Notes: generated by a model from the letters alone, not told the origin. 64,000 nt of DNA from Pigmentiphaga daeguensis (GCF_039523035.1 NZ_BAAAEN010000023.1:1-64000), one strand, 5' to 3'. Positions 1 to 9,934 are shown, counted from the first letter of the stretch. Made by a program: numbers and translations.

Positions 1-219
1 TTGCTCATGTTCCTCAATCAGGGCTTGCAAAACGGCACGAGCCATGAACAGGGGGTAGCGGCGGGAGTCTATATAATCGTCAGGGATGCGACACCTAAGC
101 AGCAACGCTTGGAAATCGGAAATCAGACGGCGGCGGCGCGCCGAAGGAGCCGGTCCTGCACCGACCCCGCCGGGACGTCAGCCAACTTGTCGAATGTTTT
201 TCAGCTGGAGACCAAGTAA

Positions 220-1302
220 ATGAAAAAAACCCTACTCGCGACCGCCCTGCTGGCAGGCTTTGCCGGCGCCGCTCATGCACAGAGCTCCGTTACGCTGTAC
301 GGCCTGGTCGATGCGGGCTTCAACTACGCCAAACGCGACGGTCAGTCCGTCAAGGGCATCGATAGTGGTCTGATGAGCCAATCCCGTTTCGGCATGCGCG
401 GTTCGGAAGACTTGGGCAACGGCCTGAAGGCCATCTTCACCCTGGAAAACGGTTTCACGGTAGATGACGGTCAAGCCACTCACCAAAAGCGTCTATTCGG
501 CCGCTATGCTTACGTCGGTCTCGAAAGCGCCCAAGCCGGCCGCCTGACCCTGGGCCGCACCACCAACCTGGCCTTCATGTGGGCCGCCGGCGTTGCCAAC
601 CCCTTCGGCTTGAGCTTCAGCACCGCAAGTATCGGCACCACTTTCGCCTACAACGACGCCGTCATGGGCGGCGGCCGGGTCAACAACTCGGTCTACTACT
701 ACAGTCCGTCGTTCTACGGCGTCCAAGCCGCGGTTGGTTATAGTTTCAACGCCTTCCAGTCTGGCCTTCCCGGTGGCTCGGAAAGCGAAGCGCCGGGAAG
801 CGGCAAGAACAACCGCATGATCGACGCCGGCCTGAAGTACGACAACGGCCCCATCAAGGGTGTGTTGACCTACCAGCAAGTGGAATCGCCCTTGCCCGGC
901 ACCAAGACCTTCCGCAACCTGACCATTGGTGCATCGTATGACTTCGGTGTGGCGGCCATCCATGCCGGTTACGCCAAGGCTAACAACATCACAGCGGCTT
1001 ATGTCGGCAACGGTCCCACGTCCCCAGGCTATAACGGTGTCATAGCCAATCCTGGTCAGTTCAGCAGCGACAGCGCCTACACCATCGGTGCCAGCGCCCC
1101 GATCGGCCCCGGCAAGCTGTACGCCGCCTGGCAAAAAGCCACCAAATCCAAGGTCGACGGCTGGGCGATCGGCTATACCTACGACCTGTCCAAGCGCACC
1201 AACCTGTACGCGTTCTTCGCCGACAACAACGTGCGCAATTTCATAGAAAGCCGCGACATGACCTACCGTCAATTCGCCCTGGGCCTGCAGCACCGCTTCT
1301 AA
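220..1302 (+). CDS. Gram-negative porin, Burkholderiales general-porin family
   Basis: Outer-membrane trimeric beta-barrel for passive uptake of small solutes. The first 20 residues are a Sec signal peptide ending AGAAHA, and the mature protein starts QSSVTLYGLVDAG, the typical first strand of this family. It ends LGLQHRF, with the C-terminal phenylalanine needed for BAM-dependent insertion. The length of 360 aa is normal. The start is supported by CTGGAG at 205-210, ten bases before ATG. A TATAAT at 72-77 could be the -10 of a promoter with a leader of about 130 bases, but no good -35 is visible. The gene is monocistronic with its own terminator. An upstream frame at 1-219 has no family resemblance and is not called. 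Substrate selectivity cannot be read from sequence. Confidence 0.93.
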   Translation: MKKTLLATALLAGFAGAAHAQSSVTLYGLVDAGFNYAKRDGQSVKGIDSGLMSQSRFGMRGSEDLGNGLKAIFTLENGFTVDDGQATHQKRLFGRYAYVGLESAQAGRLTLGRTTNLAFMWAAGVANPFGLSFSTASIGTTFAYNDAVMGGGRVNNSVYYYSPSFYGVQAAVGYSFNAFQSGLPGGSESEAPGSGKNNRMIDAGLKYDNGPIKGVLTYQQVESPLPGTKTFRNLTIGASYDFGVAAIHAGYAKANNITAAYVGNGPTSPGYNGVIANPGQFSSDSAYTIGASAPIGPGKLYAAWQKATKSKVDGWAIGYTYDLSKRTNLYAFFADNNVRNFIESRDMTYRQFALGLQHRF

Positions 1303-1303
1303 G

Positions 1304-1325
1304 AAAAAGGGCCGCTAGGCGGCCC
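1304..1325 (-). terminator. Rho-independent terminator of purL
   Basis: On the minus strand a stem of GGGCCGC paired with GCGGCCC (1309-1325) is followed by five T residues (1304-1308). It lies about 65 bases beyond the purL stop codon and overlaps the end of the convergent porin gene. Confidence 0.55.
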
Positions 1326-1358
1326 CCATGCCGGCAGCCCAGGCTGCCAGCCCTCGCG

Positions 1359-1382
1359 CCCCGGGCCCTGCCCGGGGTTTTT
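1359..1382 (+). terminator. Rho-independent terminator of the porin gene
   Basis: Perfect 8-bp stem CCCCGGGC / GCCCGGGG with a 3-nt loop, followed directly by TTTTT at 1378-1382, on the plus strand between the porin and the end of purL. Confidence 0.75.
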
Positions 1383-1391
1383 ATTTGCCGC

Positions 1392-4300
1392 TCATGTCGT
1401 CCAGCGGCGCGCGTTGCGGAACATGCGCATCCACGGCGAGAACTCGCCGCCGCTGTCGCGCTCGCCCCACGAGGCCGGGCTCCACGACATCTGCACGTTG
1501 CGGAATACCCGCTCGGGGTGGGGCATCAGGGCGGTGAATCGGCCGTCCGCCGTGGTGACGCCGGCCAGCCCGCCGGCGCTGCCGTTGGGATTGTAGGGAT
1601 AAGCCTCGGTCGGCTTGCCGGCATGGTCGACGAAGCGCATGGCAGCCAGCGCCGCGTCGGCCTTGCCCTGCTGCGAGAAGTCGGCATAGCCTTCGCCATG
1701 GGAAACGGCGATGGGCATGCGCGAACCGGCCATGCCGTCGAAGAAGATGGACGGCGACTCGGGAATCTCGACCAGCGAAAAGCGGGCTTCGAATTTTTCG
1801 GAGCGGTTGCGCGTGAAGCGCGGCCAGTCCTGGGCACCCGGGATCATGGGGGCCAGCGCGGCCAGCATCTGGCAGCCGTTGCAGACGCCCAGCGCGAAGG
1901 TGTCGCTGCGGCCGAAGTAGGCGGCGAACATGTCGGCCAGCACCGCGTTGTACTGGATGGTCTTGGCCCAGCCCTCGCCTGCGCCCAGCACGTCGCCGTA
2001 GCTGAAGCCGCCCACGGCGACCAGCCCCTTGAAGCTGGACAGGTCGATGCGTCCGCTGAGCAGGTCGGTCATGTGCACGTCCCAGGACTCGAAGCCGGCA
2101 CGGTCGAAGGCATAGGCCATCTCCACCTGGCTGTTGCAGCCCTGCTCGCGCAGGATGGCCATGCGCGGACGCACGCCGGTGGCGATCATGGGAGCGGCGA
2201 TATCTTCCTGCGGATCGAAATCGACCTTGGGCGACAGGCCGGAATCGGCCACGTCGTCCCACAGGTCGAATTCGGCCTGTGCGCAATCCGGGTTGTCGCG
2301 CAGCGCCATGATGCGGCGGCTGACCTCGCTCCAGGCCTTGCCCAGTTCGGCGCGCGGCTTGCCCCAGATCTTGCGGGCGTCGCGGTAGAACTCGATCTCG
2401 TCGCGGGCGTTGGGCTCGCCGATCACGTGCGAGTGGGCCGACAGGCCGGCGCCTCGCAGCACTTCCATCACGGCGTCGCGGCTGGCGGCGGGCACCTGGA
2501 TGACGGCGCCGGCCTCTTCCGAGAACAGCGCCTTGATCGTCAGTTCGTCGCGCTGCACCGCGACCTGTTCCGGCCGGATCTTGAAATCGCCCCAGTCCGA
2601 TGCATACGGATCCAGGGTCAGCATGTCGAGGTTGATCGACAGTCCGGTGTGGCCGGCGAAGGCCATCTCGCACAGCGTGGCGAACAGGCCGCCGTCGGAG
2701 CGGTCGTGGTAGGCCAGGATCACGCCACTGTCGGCCAGGGTGCGGATCGCGGCGAAGAAGGCACGCAGGTCGTCGGGGGCGTCGATGTCGGGGGCCTGCT
2801 GGCCGACCTGGCCGATGACCTGGGCCAGCACGGAACCGCCCAGGCGGTGCTTGCCGCGTCCCAGGTCGACCAGGATCAAGGTCGTGTCACCCTGGTCGGT
2901 GCGCAGTTGCGGGGTCAGCGTCTTGCGCACGTCGTCCACCGGCGCGAAGGCCGTGACGATGAGAGAGACCGGCGCCACCACGCGGCGCTGTTCGCCGTTT
3001 TCGTCCCACGCCGTGCGCATGGACAGCGAATCCTTGCCCACGGGGATGGACAGGCCGACACGCTGGCACAGTTCGCTGACCGCGCTGACGGTGTCGTACA
3101 GCGCCGCGTCCTGGCCGGGCTCGCCGCAGGCGGCCATCCAGTTGGCGGACATCTTGACGTCTTCGATGCGGACCACGGGCGCCGCCACCAGGTTGGTGAT
3201 GGCTTCGGCCACGGCCATGCGGCCCGAGGCCGGGGCGTCGATCACGGCCAGCGGCGTGCGTTCGCCCATGGCCATGGCCTCGCCGCGCGTGCCGCTGTAG
3301 TCGGCCAGCGTGACCGCGCAGTCGGCCACCGGGACCTGCCACGGCCCCACCATCTGGTCGCGCGACGACAGCCCTCCCACCGTGCGGTCGCCGATGGTGA
3401 TCAGGAAGGTCTTGTTGGCGACCGTGGGATGGCGCAGCACGCGCAGGGCCACGTCGTCCAGGTCCAGGCCGACCACGTCCATCGGCTCGCCCGCGCCCGG
3501 CAGGCGCGCGACGTCGCGCTCCATGCGGGGCGGCTTGCCCAGGATGACGTCGACCGGCACGTCCACCGGGCGCGAAGTCCGGGCCCAGTCGGCCGCGGCC
3601 ACGTCGCCCGCCGAGAAACCCTCGCCGTCGACCACGCGCAACTGGCGCTGCTCGGTGGCCACGCCCACGACGGCGTAGGGGCAGCGCTCGCGGCGCGCCA
3701 GCGCATCGAAGCGCTCGAGGTCCTGCGGCAGGATGGCCAGCACATAGCGCTCCTGCGATTCGTTGCACCAGATCTCGGCCGGCGACAGGCCCGATTCCTC
3801 GAGCTGGACGTTGCGCAGGTCGAATATGGCGCCGCGCCCGGCGCCGTCAACCAGTTCGGGGAAGGCATTCGAGAGGCCGCCCGCGCCCACGTCGTGGATG
3901 GACTGGATGGGGTTGTCGGCCCCGAGCTGCCAGCAGCGGTCGATGACTTCCTGCGCGCGGCGCTCGATCTCGGGATTGCCGCGCTGGACGGAGTCGAAAT
4001 CGAGGTCGGCGGTGTTGCTGCCCACGCCCATGCTGGAGGCGGCGCCGCCGCCCATGCCTATGCGCATGCCGGGTCCGCCCAGCTGGATCAGCAGCGAGCC
4101 GGGCGGCAGATCGTTCTTGTGTGTCAGGCCGTCGTCGATGCTGCCCAGGCCGCCGGCGATCATGATGGGCTTGTGGTAGCCCCAGCGCACGCCGCCCGCG
4201 GTCTGCTCGAAGGTCCGGAAATAGCCCAGCAGGTTGGGCCGGCCGAATTCGTTGTTGAACGCAGCCCCGCCCAGGGGGCCTTCGATCATGATGGACAGGG

Positions 4301-5420
4301 GCGAGGCGATGCGGTCGGGCGCGCCGTGGCCATCGTGTTCCCAGGGCTCGATGGCATCGTCGAAACGCAGGTGCGATACCGTGAAACCGGTCAGGCCCGC
4401 CTTGGGCTTGGAGCCGCGGCCGGTCGCGCCTTCGTCGCGGATCTCGCCGCCCGCGCCGGTCGAGGCGCCGGGGAAAGGCGAGATGGCCGTGGGATGGTTG
4501 TGCGTCTCGACCTTCATCAGGGTGTGCACGATCGCGTCGCGGCGTCCGTACACCTGGCCTTCGGTGCCAGGCTGCACATGAAAGCGCTCCGCCCGGCCCC
4601 CGGCCATGACGGCGGCGTTGTCGGAATACGCCACCACGGTGCCTTCCGGCTGCGCCTTGTGCGTGGCGCGGATCATGCCGAACAGCGTCTCGGACTGCGG
4701 CTGGCCGTCGATGACCCATTGGGCATTGAAGATCTTGTGGCGGCAATGCTCGCTGTTGGCCTGGGCGAACATCATCAGTTCCACGTCGGTCGGATTCCGT
4801 CCCAGGCCGTTGAAGGCCTCGACCAGGTAATCGATCTCGTCGTCGGACAGCGCCAGCCCCATGCTGCGGTTGGCCGCCACCAGGGCGGGAGCGCCTTCTG
4901 CCAGCAGGGGCACGGTCTGCATGGGCTTGCCGGCCAGGGTAGCGAACAGCGGCGCGCCGTCGAAGGCGCCGTCGACCACCGTCTCGGTCATGCGGTCGTG
5001 CAAGGCGCCGGCCAGCGCGGCCAGGTCGTCCGCCGAGAACGATTTGGCGCCCCCCAGCAGGCCCCGTTTAGGGACCACCGTGTAGGCGACTGCGCGCTCT
5101 ATCCTGCGGACCTGCGCCAGCCCGCAATTGTGCGCGATGTCGGTGGCCTTGCTGGCCCAGGGCGAGACAGTGCCCAGGCGCGGCACGACCAGCAGTTCCA
5201 GCCCCTGCTGGGGCTCGGGGGCCGGATCGCCGTAGCGCAGCAGGCCCTCCAGGCGCTGGCGGTCGTCCGCGGCCAGGTCGCCCTCCACGGCGACGAAATG
5301 CACGAACCGGGCCGAGACATCGGCCACCGAGGCATTCAGGGCCTGGAGTCGGCGCAACAGCCGGTCGCGGCGGAACGAGGAAAGGGCAAGGGGGCCGGAG
5401 AGGCGCAGGATGGAGGCCAC
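1392..5420 (-). CDS. purL: Phosphoribosylformylglycinamidine synthase, large single-chain type
   Basis: Fourth step of de novo purine synthesis: FGAR + glutamine + ATP gives FGAM. The 1342-aa chain matches the long gamma-proteobacterial form: PurS-like N-terminus (ILRLSGPLALSSFRRDRLLRRL aligns with E. coli PurL), two tandem AIRS-like synthetase halves with the KVETHNHPTAISPFPGASTG loop near residue 310, and a C-terminal class I glutaminase. The glutaminase triad is visible as C1180 in GVCNGCQM and H1301/E1303 in MPHPERV. Translation starts at GTG (5420). No clear Shine-Dalgarno is seen, but the N-terminal alignment supports this start. Divergent from the DadA-type gene across about 200 bases (5421-5625), in which only an AT-rich TTAAAAT near 5544 stands out. 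Confidence 0.97.
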   Translation of the reverse strand: MASILRLSGPLALSSFRRDRLLRRLQALNASVADVSARFVHFVAVEGDLAADDRQRLEGLLRYGDPAPEPQQGLELLVVPRLGTVSPWASKATDIAHNCGLAQVRRIERAVAYTVVPKRGLLGGAKSFSADDLAALAGALHDRMTETVVDGAFDGAPLFATLAGKPMQTVPLLAEGAPALVAANRSMGLALSDDEIDYLVEAFNGLGRNPTDVELMMFAQANSEHCRHKIFNAQWVIDGQPQSETLFGMIRATHKAQPEGTVVAYSDNAAVMAGGRAERFHVQPGTEGQVYGRRDAIVHTLMKVETHNHPTAISPFPGASTGAGGEIRDEGATGRGSKPKAGLTGFTVSHLRFDDAIEPWEHDGHGAPDRIASPLSIMIEGPLGGAAFNNEFGRPNLLGYFRTFEQTAGGVRWGYHKPIMIAGGLGSIDDGLTHKNDLPPGSLLIQLGGPGMRIGMGGGAASSMGVGSNTADLDFDSVQRGNPEIERRAQEVIDRCWQLGADNPIQSIHDVGAGGLSNAFPELVDGAGRGAIFDLRNVQLEESGLSPAEIWCNESQERYVLAILPQDLERFDALARRERCPYAVVGVATEQRQLRVVDGEGFSAGDVAAADWARTSRPVDVPVDVILGKPPRMERDVARLPGAGEPMDVVGLDLDDVALRVLRHPTVANKTFLITIGDRTVGGLSSRDQMVGPWQVPVADCAVTLADYSGTRGEAMAMGERTPLAVIDAPASGRMAVAEAITNLVAAPVVRIEDVKMSANWMAACGEPGQDAALYDTVSAVSELCQRVGLSIPVGKDSLSMRTAWDENGEQRRVVAPVSLIVTAFAPVDDVRKTLTPQLRTDQGDTTLILVDLGRGKHRLGGSVLAQVIGQVGQQAPDIDAPDDLRAFFAAIRTLADSGVILAYHDRSDGGLFATLCEMAFAGHTGLSINLDMLTLDPYASDWGDFKIRPEQVAVQRDELTIKALFSEEAGAVIQVPAASRDAVMEVLRGAGLSAHSHVIGEPNARDEIEFYRDARKIWGKPRAELGKAWSEVSRRIMALRDNPDCAQAEFDLWDDVADSGLSPKVDFDPQEDIAAPMIATGVRPRMAILREQGCNSQVEMAYAFDRAGFESWDVHMTDLLSGRIDLSSFKGLVAVGGFSYGDVLGAGEGWAKTIQYNAVLADMFAAYFGRSDTFALGVCNGCQMLAALAPMIPGAQDWPRFTRNRSEKFEARFSLVEIPESPSIFFDGMAGSRMPIAVSHGEGYADFSQQGKADAALAAMRFVDHAGKPTEAYPYNPNGSAGGLAGVTTADGRFTALMPHPERVFRNVQMSWSPASWGERDSGGEFSPWMRMFRNARRWTT

Positions 5421-5625
5421 GATAAGCGAGCTGGAAGCGGAGGAAATGAGGGGGAAAACGCGAGGGAAGCGCGTGACTAGCCGTGATTTTACTTCGTACC
5501 GGGGGATCGGGAAAAACCACGAGCGAATACCCGCCCTCCCCGCTTAAAATCCGGTGCCCGTTCCCCGGAATGCCCTCGCGCTCCGGCGGGAAAACGGGCT
5601 CGACCAGAAGAAGCGACCAGACCCC

Positions 5626-6897
5626 ATGCGTGTGATTGTGATCGGTGCCGGCATCATCGGTGTGTGCACCGCCTATTGGCTCAACCGGCACGGCATGCAG
5701 GTAACCGTGGTGGACCGCCGCAGCGGCGTCGCCCAGGAATCGAGCTTCGGCAACGCGGGCATCCTGGCCGCCGACTACGCGGCCCCATGGGCCGCCCCGG
5801 GCATGCCCGGCCGCGTGCTGGCCCATCTGTTCAAGAGCGAGGCGCCGGTGGCGCTGCGCGCCTCGCTGGACCCCGCCCTGTGGAAGTGGCTGGTGAAGTG
5901 GCTGGGCCAGTGCCGGGCGGAGCGCTATGCCGCCAACAAGCGCGTCATGCAGCGCGTGGCCCGCTACAGCCGCGTCCAGCTGGCCGCGCTGCGCGAGGAA
6001 TACGGCTTCGAATACGAGCGCCGGATCGGCTACCTGCAACTGCTGCGCACGCCGCGCGACGTGGAAGCGGCGCAGGCCACCCTCCAGGTCCTCCGGGAAA
6101 GCGGCATCGCCCACCAGTTGCTGGGCGCCGAAGAAGCCGTCGCGATGGACGTCCACCTGCAGGACGCGGTCCACGTCGGCACGCCGCTGGCGGGCGCCAT
6201 CCACTATCCCGACGACGAATCGGGCAACTGCCCGCTGTTCGCCCGCCTGCTGGCGGCCGAATGCGAACGGGGCGGCGTCGAGTTCCTGTTCAACACCGTC
6301 GCCCAGCCCGTGCAGGACGCCGGCGGCATCGTCGCCGGCGTGCGCCTGCAGGACGGCCGCACGCTGCCCGCGCAGGCGGTCGTCGTGGCCTCGGGCAGCG
6401 ACGCCGGGGATTGGCTGGCCCGGCTGGGCGTGCGCGTGCCGATCTATCCGGTGCGAGGCTATGCCGCCAACCTTCCCCTGCGCAACGACGTCATCGGCCC
6501 GCGGCGCGCCTTCGTGGACGAGACCTATCGCGTGACGGTGACGCCGCTCGGCCAGCGCCTGCGCATCGCCGGCACGGCCGAGCTGGGCGCGCGCGGTCCG
6601 GCCCTGCGCGACAAGGCCTTGCGCACCCTGGTCAGGACGGCCCAGGACTGGATGCCCGGCATGCTGGATTTCTCGCGCGCGACCTGGTGGGCCGGCACCC
6701 GGCCGATGACGCCGGACGGCCCGCCCATACTCGGCCCGACCCGGCTGCCCGGCCTGTACCTGAACGTCGGCCACGGCTCGCAGGGATGGAGCATGGCGGC
6801 GGGCACGGGGCGCATCGTCGCCGACCTGGTCGCCGGCCGGACGCCGGAGATAGACCTGGACGGGTTGGACATCGGCCGCTACGCGCGCAAGAATTAG
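5626..6897 (+). CDS. dadA: D-amino-acid dehydrogenase (DadA-type FAD oxidoreductase)
   Basis: FAD-dependent deaminating oxidoreductase that passes electrons from D-amino acids to the respiratory chain. The start chosen at ATG 5626 places the Rossmann FAD motif at the very N-terminus (VIVIGAGIIGVCTAYW, GxGxxG), as in DadA; a longer in-frame extension to 5554 adds only non-conserved residues. The 423-aa length fits the family. The C-terminal FAD-contacting motif GHGSQGWSMAAGTGRIVADL is present near residue 375. The next gene starts three bases after the stop, so the two are probably co-transcribed. No alanine racemase (dadX) is adjacent, so the exact D-amino-acid range is inferred. Confidence 0.88.
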   Translation: MRVIVIGAGIIGVCTAYWLNRHGMQVTVVDRRSGVAQESSFGNAGILAADYAAPWAAPGMPGRVLAHLFKSEAPVALRASLDPALWKWLVKWLGQCRAERYAANKRVMQRVARYSRVQLAALREEYGFEYERRIGYLQLLRTPRDVEAAQATLQVLRESGIAHQLLGAEEAVAMDVHLQDAVHVGTPLAGAIHYPDDESGNCPLFARLLAAECERGGVEFLFNTVAQPVQDAGGIVAGVRLQDGRTLPAQAVVVASGSDAGDWLARLGVRVPIYPVRGYAANLPLRNDVIGPRRAFVDETYRVTVTPLGQRLRIAGTAELGARGPALRDKALRTLVRTAQDWMPGMLDFSRATWWAGTRPMTPDGPPILGPTRLPGLYLNVGHGSQGWSMAAGTGRIVADLVAGRTPEIDLDGLDIGRYARKN

Positions 6898-6900
6898 CGC

Positions 6901-8427
6901 ATGGACCCACACCCGCACCGGCTGCTGCGCACCCCCGCCATCAGGCTGATCGAACGCGAGGCGCAGGCCGCGCTGCCGCCCCACACCCTGATGCGGCGGG
7001 CCGCCGGCGCGGCTGCCGCGCTCATCGCCGAGCGCTGGCCCGGCCATTCGGTCGACCTGCTGTGCGGTCCCGGCAACAACGGCGGCGACGGCCTCATGCT
7101 GGCCGCGCTGCTGCACCAGGCCGGCCGCCGGGTCCGCGTTTGGGCGCTGCCGGCCGGCAGGCGGCCGGCCGATGCCGAACAAGCCTGGCAGGAATTGCCC
7201 GCCGGCCTGTTGCAGGCCGGCGAACCCGATGCCCGCGATCTGCCCGATCCATCGCGCACGCTGATCGTCGACGCCCTGTTCGGCATCGGCCTCTCACGCC
7301 CCCTGCCCGAATCCGCGCAGCGGTGGACGGCCTGGGCGGCGCGGCAGGGATCGCCGATCCTGGCGCTGGATGCGCCCAGCGGGCTCGATACCGACACCGG
7401 GGACGCGCAGCCGGGTGCCATCGTCGCCCACCATACCCTGACCTTCATCGCCGACAAGCCCGGACTCCACACGCGTGCCGGCCGCGACCATGCCGGCACG
7501 GTCAGCGTCGCCGACCTGGAACTGGAAAGCGGCATCGGCCGCCATGCCGGGCTGCCCCATGGCGGCCTGCTCGTGCGGCAAGCCGACTGCCCGGCGCTGT
7601 TCCGCCCCCGGCCGCAGGACAGCCACAAAGGCAGCTTCGGCACGCTGGCCATCCTGGCCGGCGCGCCCGGCATGACCGGGGCGGCCTTGCTGGCAGCCCG
7701 CGCGGCCTTGTACGGCGGGGCCGGCAAGATCCTGGTCGGGCTGGCCGAGGCGGCACCGCCCGCGCTGCCCTGCGACCCATGGCATCCCGAGCTCATGCTG
7801 CGCGACGCCGACGGGCTGCTGGATCATGCGGCGCGACTGGGCGTCGGCGGCTGGGTCGCGGGCTGCGGCCTGGGCACCGATGCCGGCGCCGAGCGCTGGC
7901 TTGGCCGCCTGCTGGCCGAGGCGCCCGCCTCGGCCCCCCTGGTGCTGGACGCCGACGCGCTGGTCCTGCTGGGCACGCTGCCCGACCTGGCGCGCGGCCT
8001 GGCGGCCCGGGGCGGCCCCGCGATCCTGACCCCGCATCCGCGCGAAGCGGCGCGCATGCTGGGCATCTCGACCGACGACGTGCAGGCGGACCGCATCGAG
8101 GCCGCCCGCGAGCTGGCCGCGCGCTACCGCGCCTGGGTGGTCCTGAAGGGGGCCGGCAGCATCGTGTGCGGGCCGCATGGCGCCTGGAGCGTCAATGCCA
8201 GCGGCAATGCCGGGCTGGCCACCGCCGGTACCGGCGACGTGCTGGCCGGCATGCTGGGCGCGCTGCTGGCGCAGGGGCTGGAAGCCGGCGAGGCGGCACG
8301 GGCCGGCGTGTGGCTGCACGGCGCCGCCGCCGACAGCCTCGTGGCCCGCGGCATCGGCCCTATCGGCCTGACGGCCAGCGAGATCGCGCCGGCCGCGCGC
8401 GACCTGCGCAATCGCGGCGGCCACTGA
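6901..8427 (+). CDS. nnr: Bifunctional NAD(P)H-hydrate repair enzyme (epimerase + ADP-dependent dehydratase)
   Basis: Repairs hydrated NADH/NADPH. Residues 1-210 form the YjeF_N epimerase domain (CGPGNNGGDGLMLAALL for the nucleotide site, then VDALFGIGLSRPL). Residues 225-508 form the ribokinase-like YjeF_C dehydratase with KGSFGTLAILAGAPGMTGA and the ATP/ADP-site motif GLATAGTGDVLAGM near residue 440. The 508-aa two-domain layout is the usual bacterial form. It follows the DadA-type gene by three bases, so expression is likely linked. The fusion order and all key glycine-rich motifs are intact. Confidence 0.94.
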   Translation: MDPHPHRLLRTPAIRLIEREAQAALPPHTLMRRAAGAAAALIAERWPGHSVDLLCGPGNNGGDGLMLAALLHQAGRRVRVWALPAGRRPADAEQAWQELPAGLLQAGEPDARDLPDPSRTLIVDALFGIGLSRPLPESAQRWTAWAARQGSPILALDAPSGLDTDTGDAQPGAIVAHHTLTFIADKPGLHTRAGRDHAGTVSVADLELESGIGRHAGLPHGGLLVRQADCPALFRPRPQDSHKGSFGTLAILAGAPGMTGAALLAARAALYGGAGKILVGLAEAAPPALPCDPWHPELMLRDADGLLDHAARLGVGGWVAGCGLGTDAGAERWLGRLLAEAPASAPLVLDADALVLLGTLPDLARGLAARGGPAILTPHPREAARMLGISTDDVQADRIEAARELAARYRAWVVLKGAGSIVCGPHGAWSVNASGNAGLATAGTGDVLAGMLGALLAQGLEAGEAARAGVWLHGAAADSLVARGIGPIGLTASEIAPAARDLRNRGGH

Positions 8428-8449
8428 TCCCTCGCCGCGGGCGCCCGGT

Positions 8450-9187
8450 TCAGGAAACGTCGCCGGCCGAATCGTGCACCAGGCGCCCGCCCGCCACCAC
8501 CAGCTGGCGCGCGCAGCGCTGCGCCAGCTTGGCATCGTGCGTCACCAGCAGCAGGGTCGTGCCCCGCTCGCGGTGCAGTTCGAACATCAGGTCGATGACG
8601 GCCTCGCCGGTGGCCGAATCCAGGCTGCCCGTGGGTTCGTCGGCGAACAGCAGCTCCGGCTCCACCACGAAGGCACGCGCCAGGGACACCCGCTGCTGCT
8701 CTCCTCCCGACAAGGTGCGCGGATAGTGGCGCAGGCGCGCGCCCAGCCCCACGCGTTCCAGCATGGCCGTGGCGGCGGCGCGCGCATCGCGGCCCGCCAA
8801 CTCCAGCGGCAGCATGACGTTCTCCAAGGCGGTCAGGTGGGGCAGCAGCTGGAACGACTGGAACACGAAGCCCACGTGGCGCGCCCGCAGGCTGGCGCGC
8901 TGGTCCTCGTCCAGCGCGAACAGGTCGCGGCCGGCCAGGTGCACCGATCCGGAGGTCGGCACGTCCAGCCCGGCCAGCAGGCCGAGCAGCGTGGACTTGC
9001 CCGATCCCGAACTCCCCGTGATGGCCACGGTCTCTCCGAAGGCCACCGTAAAATCGACCGCATCGAGAATGGCGAGCTCGCCGCTCGAATCGGCCACCCG
9101 CCTGGTCAACGATCGTACGGCGATGGCGGGCTGCGCGGCAGGCGTGGCCGCGGACTGGCTCGCGGCGGATCGGGTCGGTCCCGTCAT
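8450..9187 (-). CDS. ybbA: ABC transporter ATP-binding protein, YbbA/LolD-like
   Basis: ATPase of a MacB/LolCDE-type exporter. Walker A GSSGSGKST, signature LSGGEQQRVSLARAF and Walker B LLFADEPTG are all present in 245 aa. The start chosen is ATG 9187; an alternative ATG at 9217 would overlap the divergent tesA start codon. The head-to-head position with a TesA-type lysophospholipase repeats the E. coli ybbA/tesA arrangement, but the partner permease (YbbP) is not in this window. The role is therefore assigned by family and context only. Confidence 0.85.
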   Translation of the reverse strand: MTGPTRSAASQSAATPAAQPAIAVRSLTRRVADSSGELAILDAVDFTVAFGETVAITGSSGSGKSTLLGLLAGLDVPTSGSVHLAGRDLFALDEDQRASLRARHVGFVFQSFQLLPHLTALENVMLPLELAGRDARAAATAMLERVGLGARLRHYPRTLSGGEQQRVSLARAFVVEPELLFADEPTGSLDSATGEAVIDLMFELHRERGTTLLLVTHDAKLAQRCARQLVVAGGRLVHDSAGDVS

Positions 9188-9215
9188 GATTGGATCGCTG
9201 AAAGAAAGGAAAGAC

Positions 9216-9932
9216 ATGATAAAGCCTCGCTCGTCGCAGCCGCTCCGGGACATCGCCCGTACTGCGCACGGCGCCGCCCGGCGCCTGTTCGCGGGCACGC
9301 TGTGCGCGGCCGCGCTATGCGGCCTGGCGCCAGCCGCCCTGGCACAGACCGCCGCCCCCGCCGCGAGTTCCTCGCCCGCCCTGCTGGTGCTGGGCGACAG
9401 TCTGTCGGCGGAGTACGGCCTGCCGCGCGGATCGGGATGGGTGGCGCTGCTCGAGGCCCGCCTGCGCGAGCGCAAGCTCGACTATCGCGTGGTCAACGCC
9501 AGCATCAGCGGCGACACCACCAGCGGCGGCGTCAGCAGGCTGCCGGCGCTGCTCGCGCGCCATCGGCCGAGCGTGGTCGTGATCGAGCTGGGCTCGAACG
9601 ACGCGCTGCGCGGGCTGTCCCTGCAGATGACCGAGCAGAACCTGAACAAGATGGTGCAGGCGTCGCGCCAGGCTGGCGCGCGCGTATTGCTGGTGGGCAT
9701 GCAGATCCCGCCCAACTATGGCCGCGACTACACGCAGCGCTTCCAGCAATTGTTCGCCAAGGTCGCCAAGGAGCAGCAGGCGGCGCTGCTGCCCTTCCTG
9801 CTGGACGGCGTCGCCCAGCACATCGAACTGTTCCAGCCCGATCGCCTGCACCCCACGGCACAGGCGCAGCCGCGCCTGCTGGACAATGTCTGGTCGCGCC
9901 TGGAACCGCTGCTGGGCACCGGCAAGTCCTGA
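9216..9932 (+). CDS. tesA: Secreted SGNH-family arylesterase / lysophospholipase, TesA-like
   Basis: Periplasmic esterase of the GDSL/SGNH family. Residues 1-44 form a long signal peptide ending AALAQ. The four conserved blocks are visible: LGDSLSAEYGL (Ser), the SGDTTSGG glycine block, ELGSNDALRG (Asn), and DRLHPTAQAQ (Asp-His). The 238-aa length fits TesA. The start ATG 9216 follows AAAGGAAAG. Only 28 bases separate it from the divergent ybbA-like start, so the two promoters must lie partly inside the opposite gene's 5' coding end. Confidence 0.93.
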   Translation: MIKPRSSQPLRDIARTAHGAARRLFAGTLCAAALCGLAPAALAQTAAPAASSSPALLVLGDSLSAEYGLPRGSGWVALLEARLRERKLDYRVVNASISGDTTSGGVSRLPALLARHRPSVVVIELGSNDALRGLSLQMTEQNLNKMVQASRQAGARVLLVGMQIPPNYGRDYTQRFQQLFAKVAKEQQAALLPFLLDGVAQHIELFQPDRLHPTAQAQPRLLDNVWSRLEPLLGTGKS

Positions 9933-9934
9933 CA

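Noticed and set aside
1..219. 72-aa frame with a TTG start before the porin
   Set aside because: No family resemblance, no ribosome-binding site, and it overlaps the porin leader with its promoter-like TATAAT.
1518..5480. 1320-aa open frame on the plus strand opposite purL
   Set aside because: Its composition is the mirrored third-position GC of purL (His/Gln/Ala/Gly/Arg-rich, no domain), while the minus frame is a full PurL.
5664..8726. 1020-aa open frame across the DadA-type and nnr genes
   Set aside because: Arg/Ala/Pro-rich low-complexity shadow frame; two complete enzymes are read in the other plus-strand frame.
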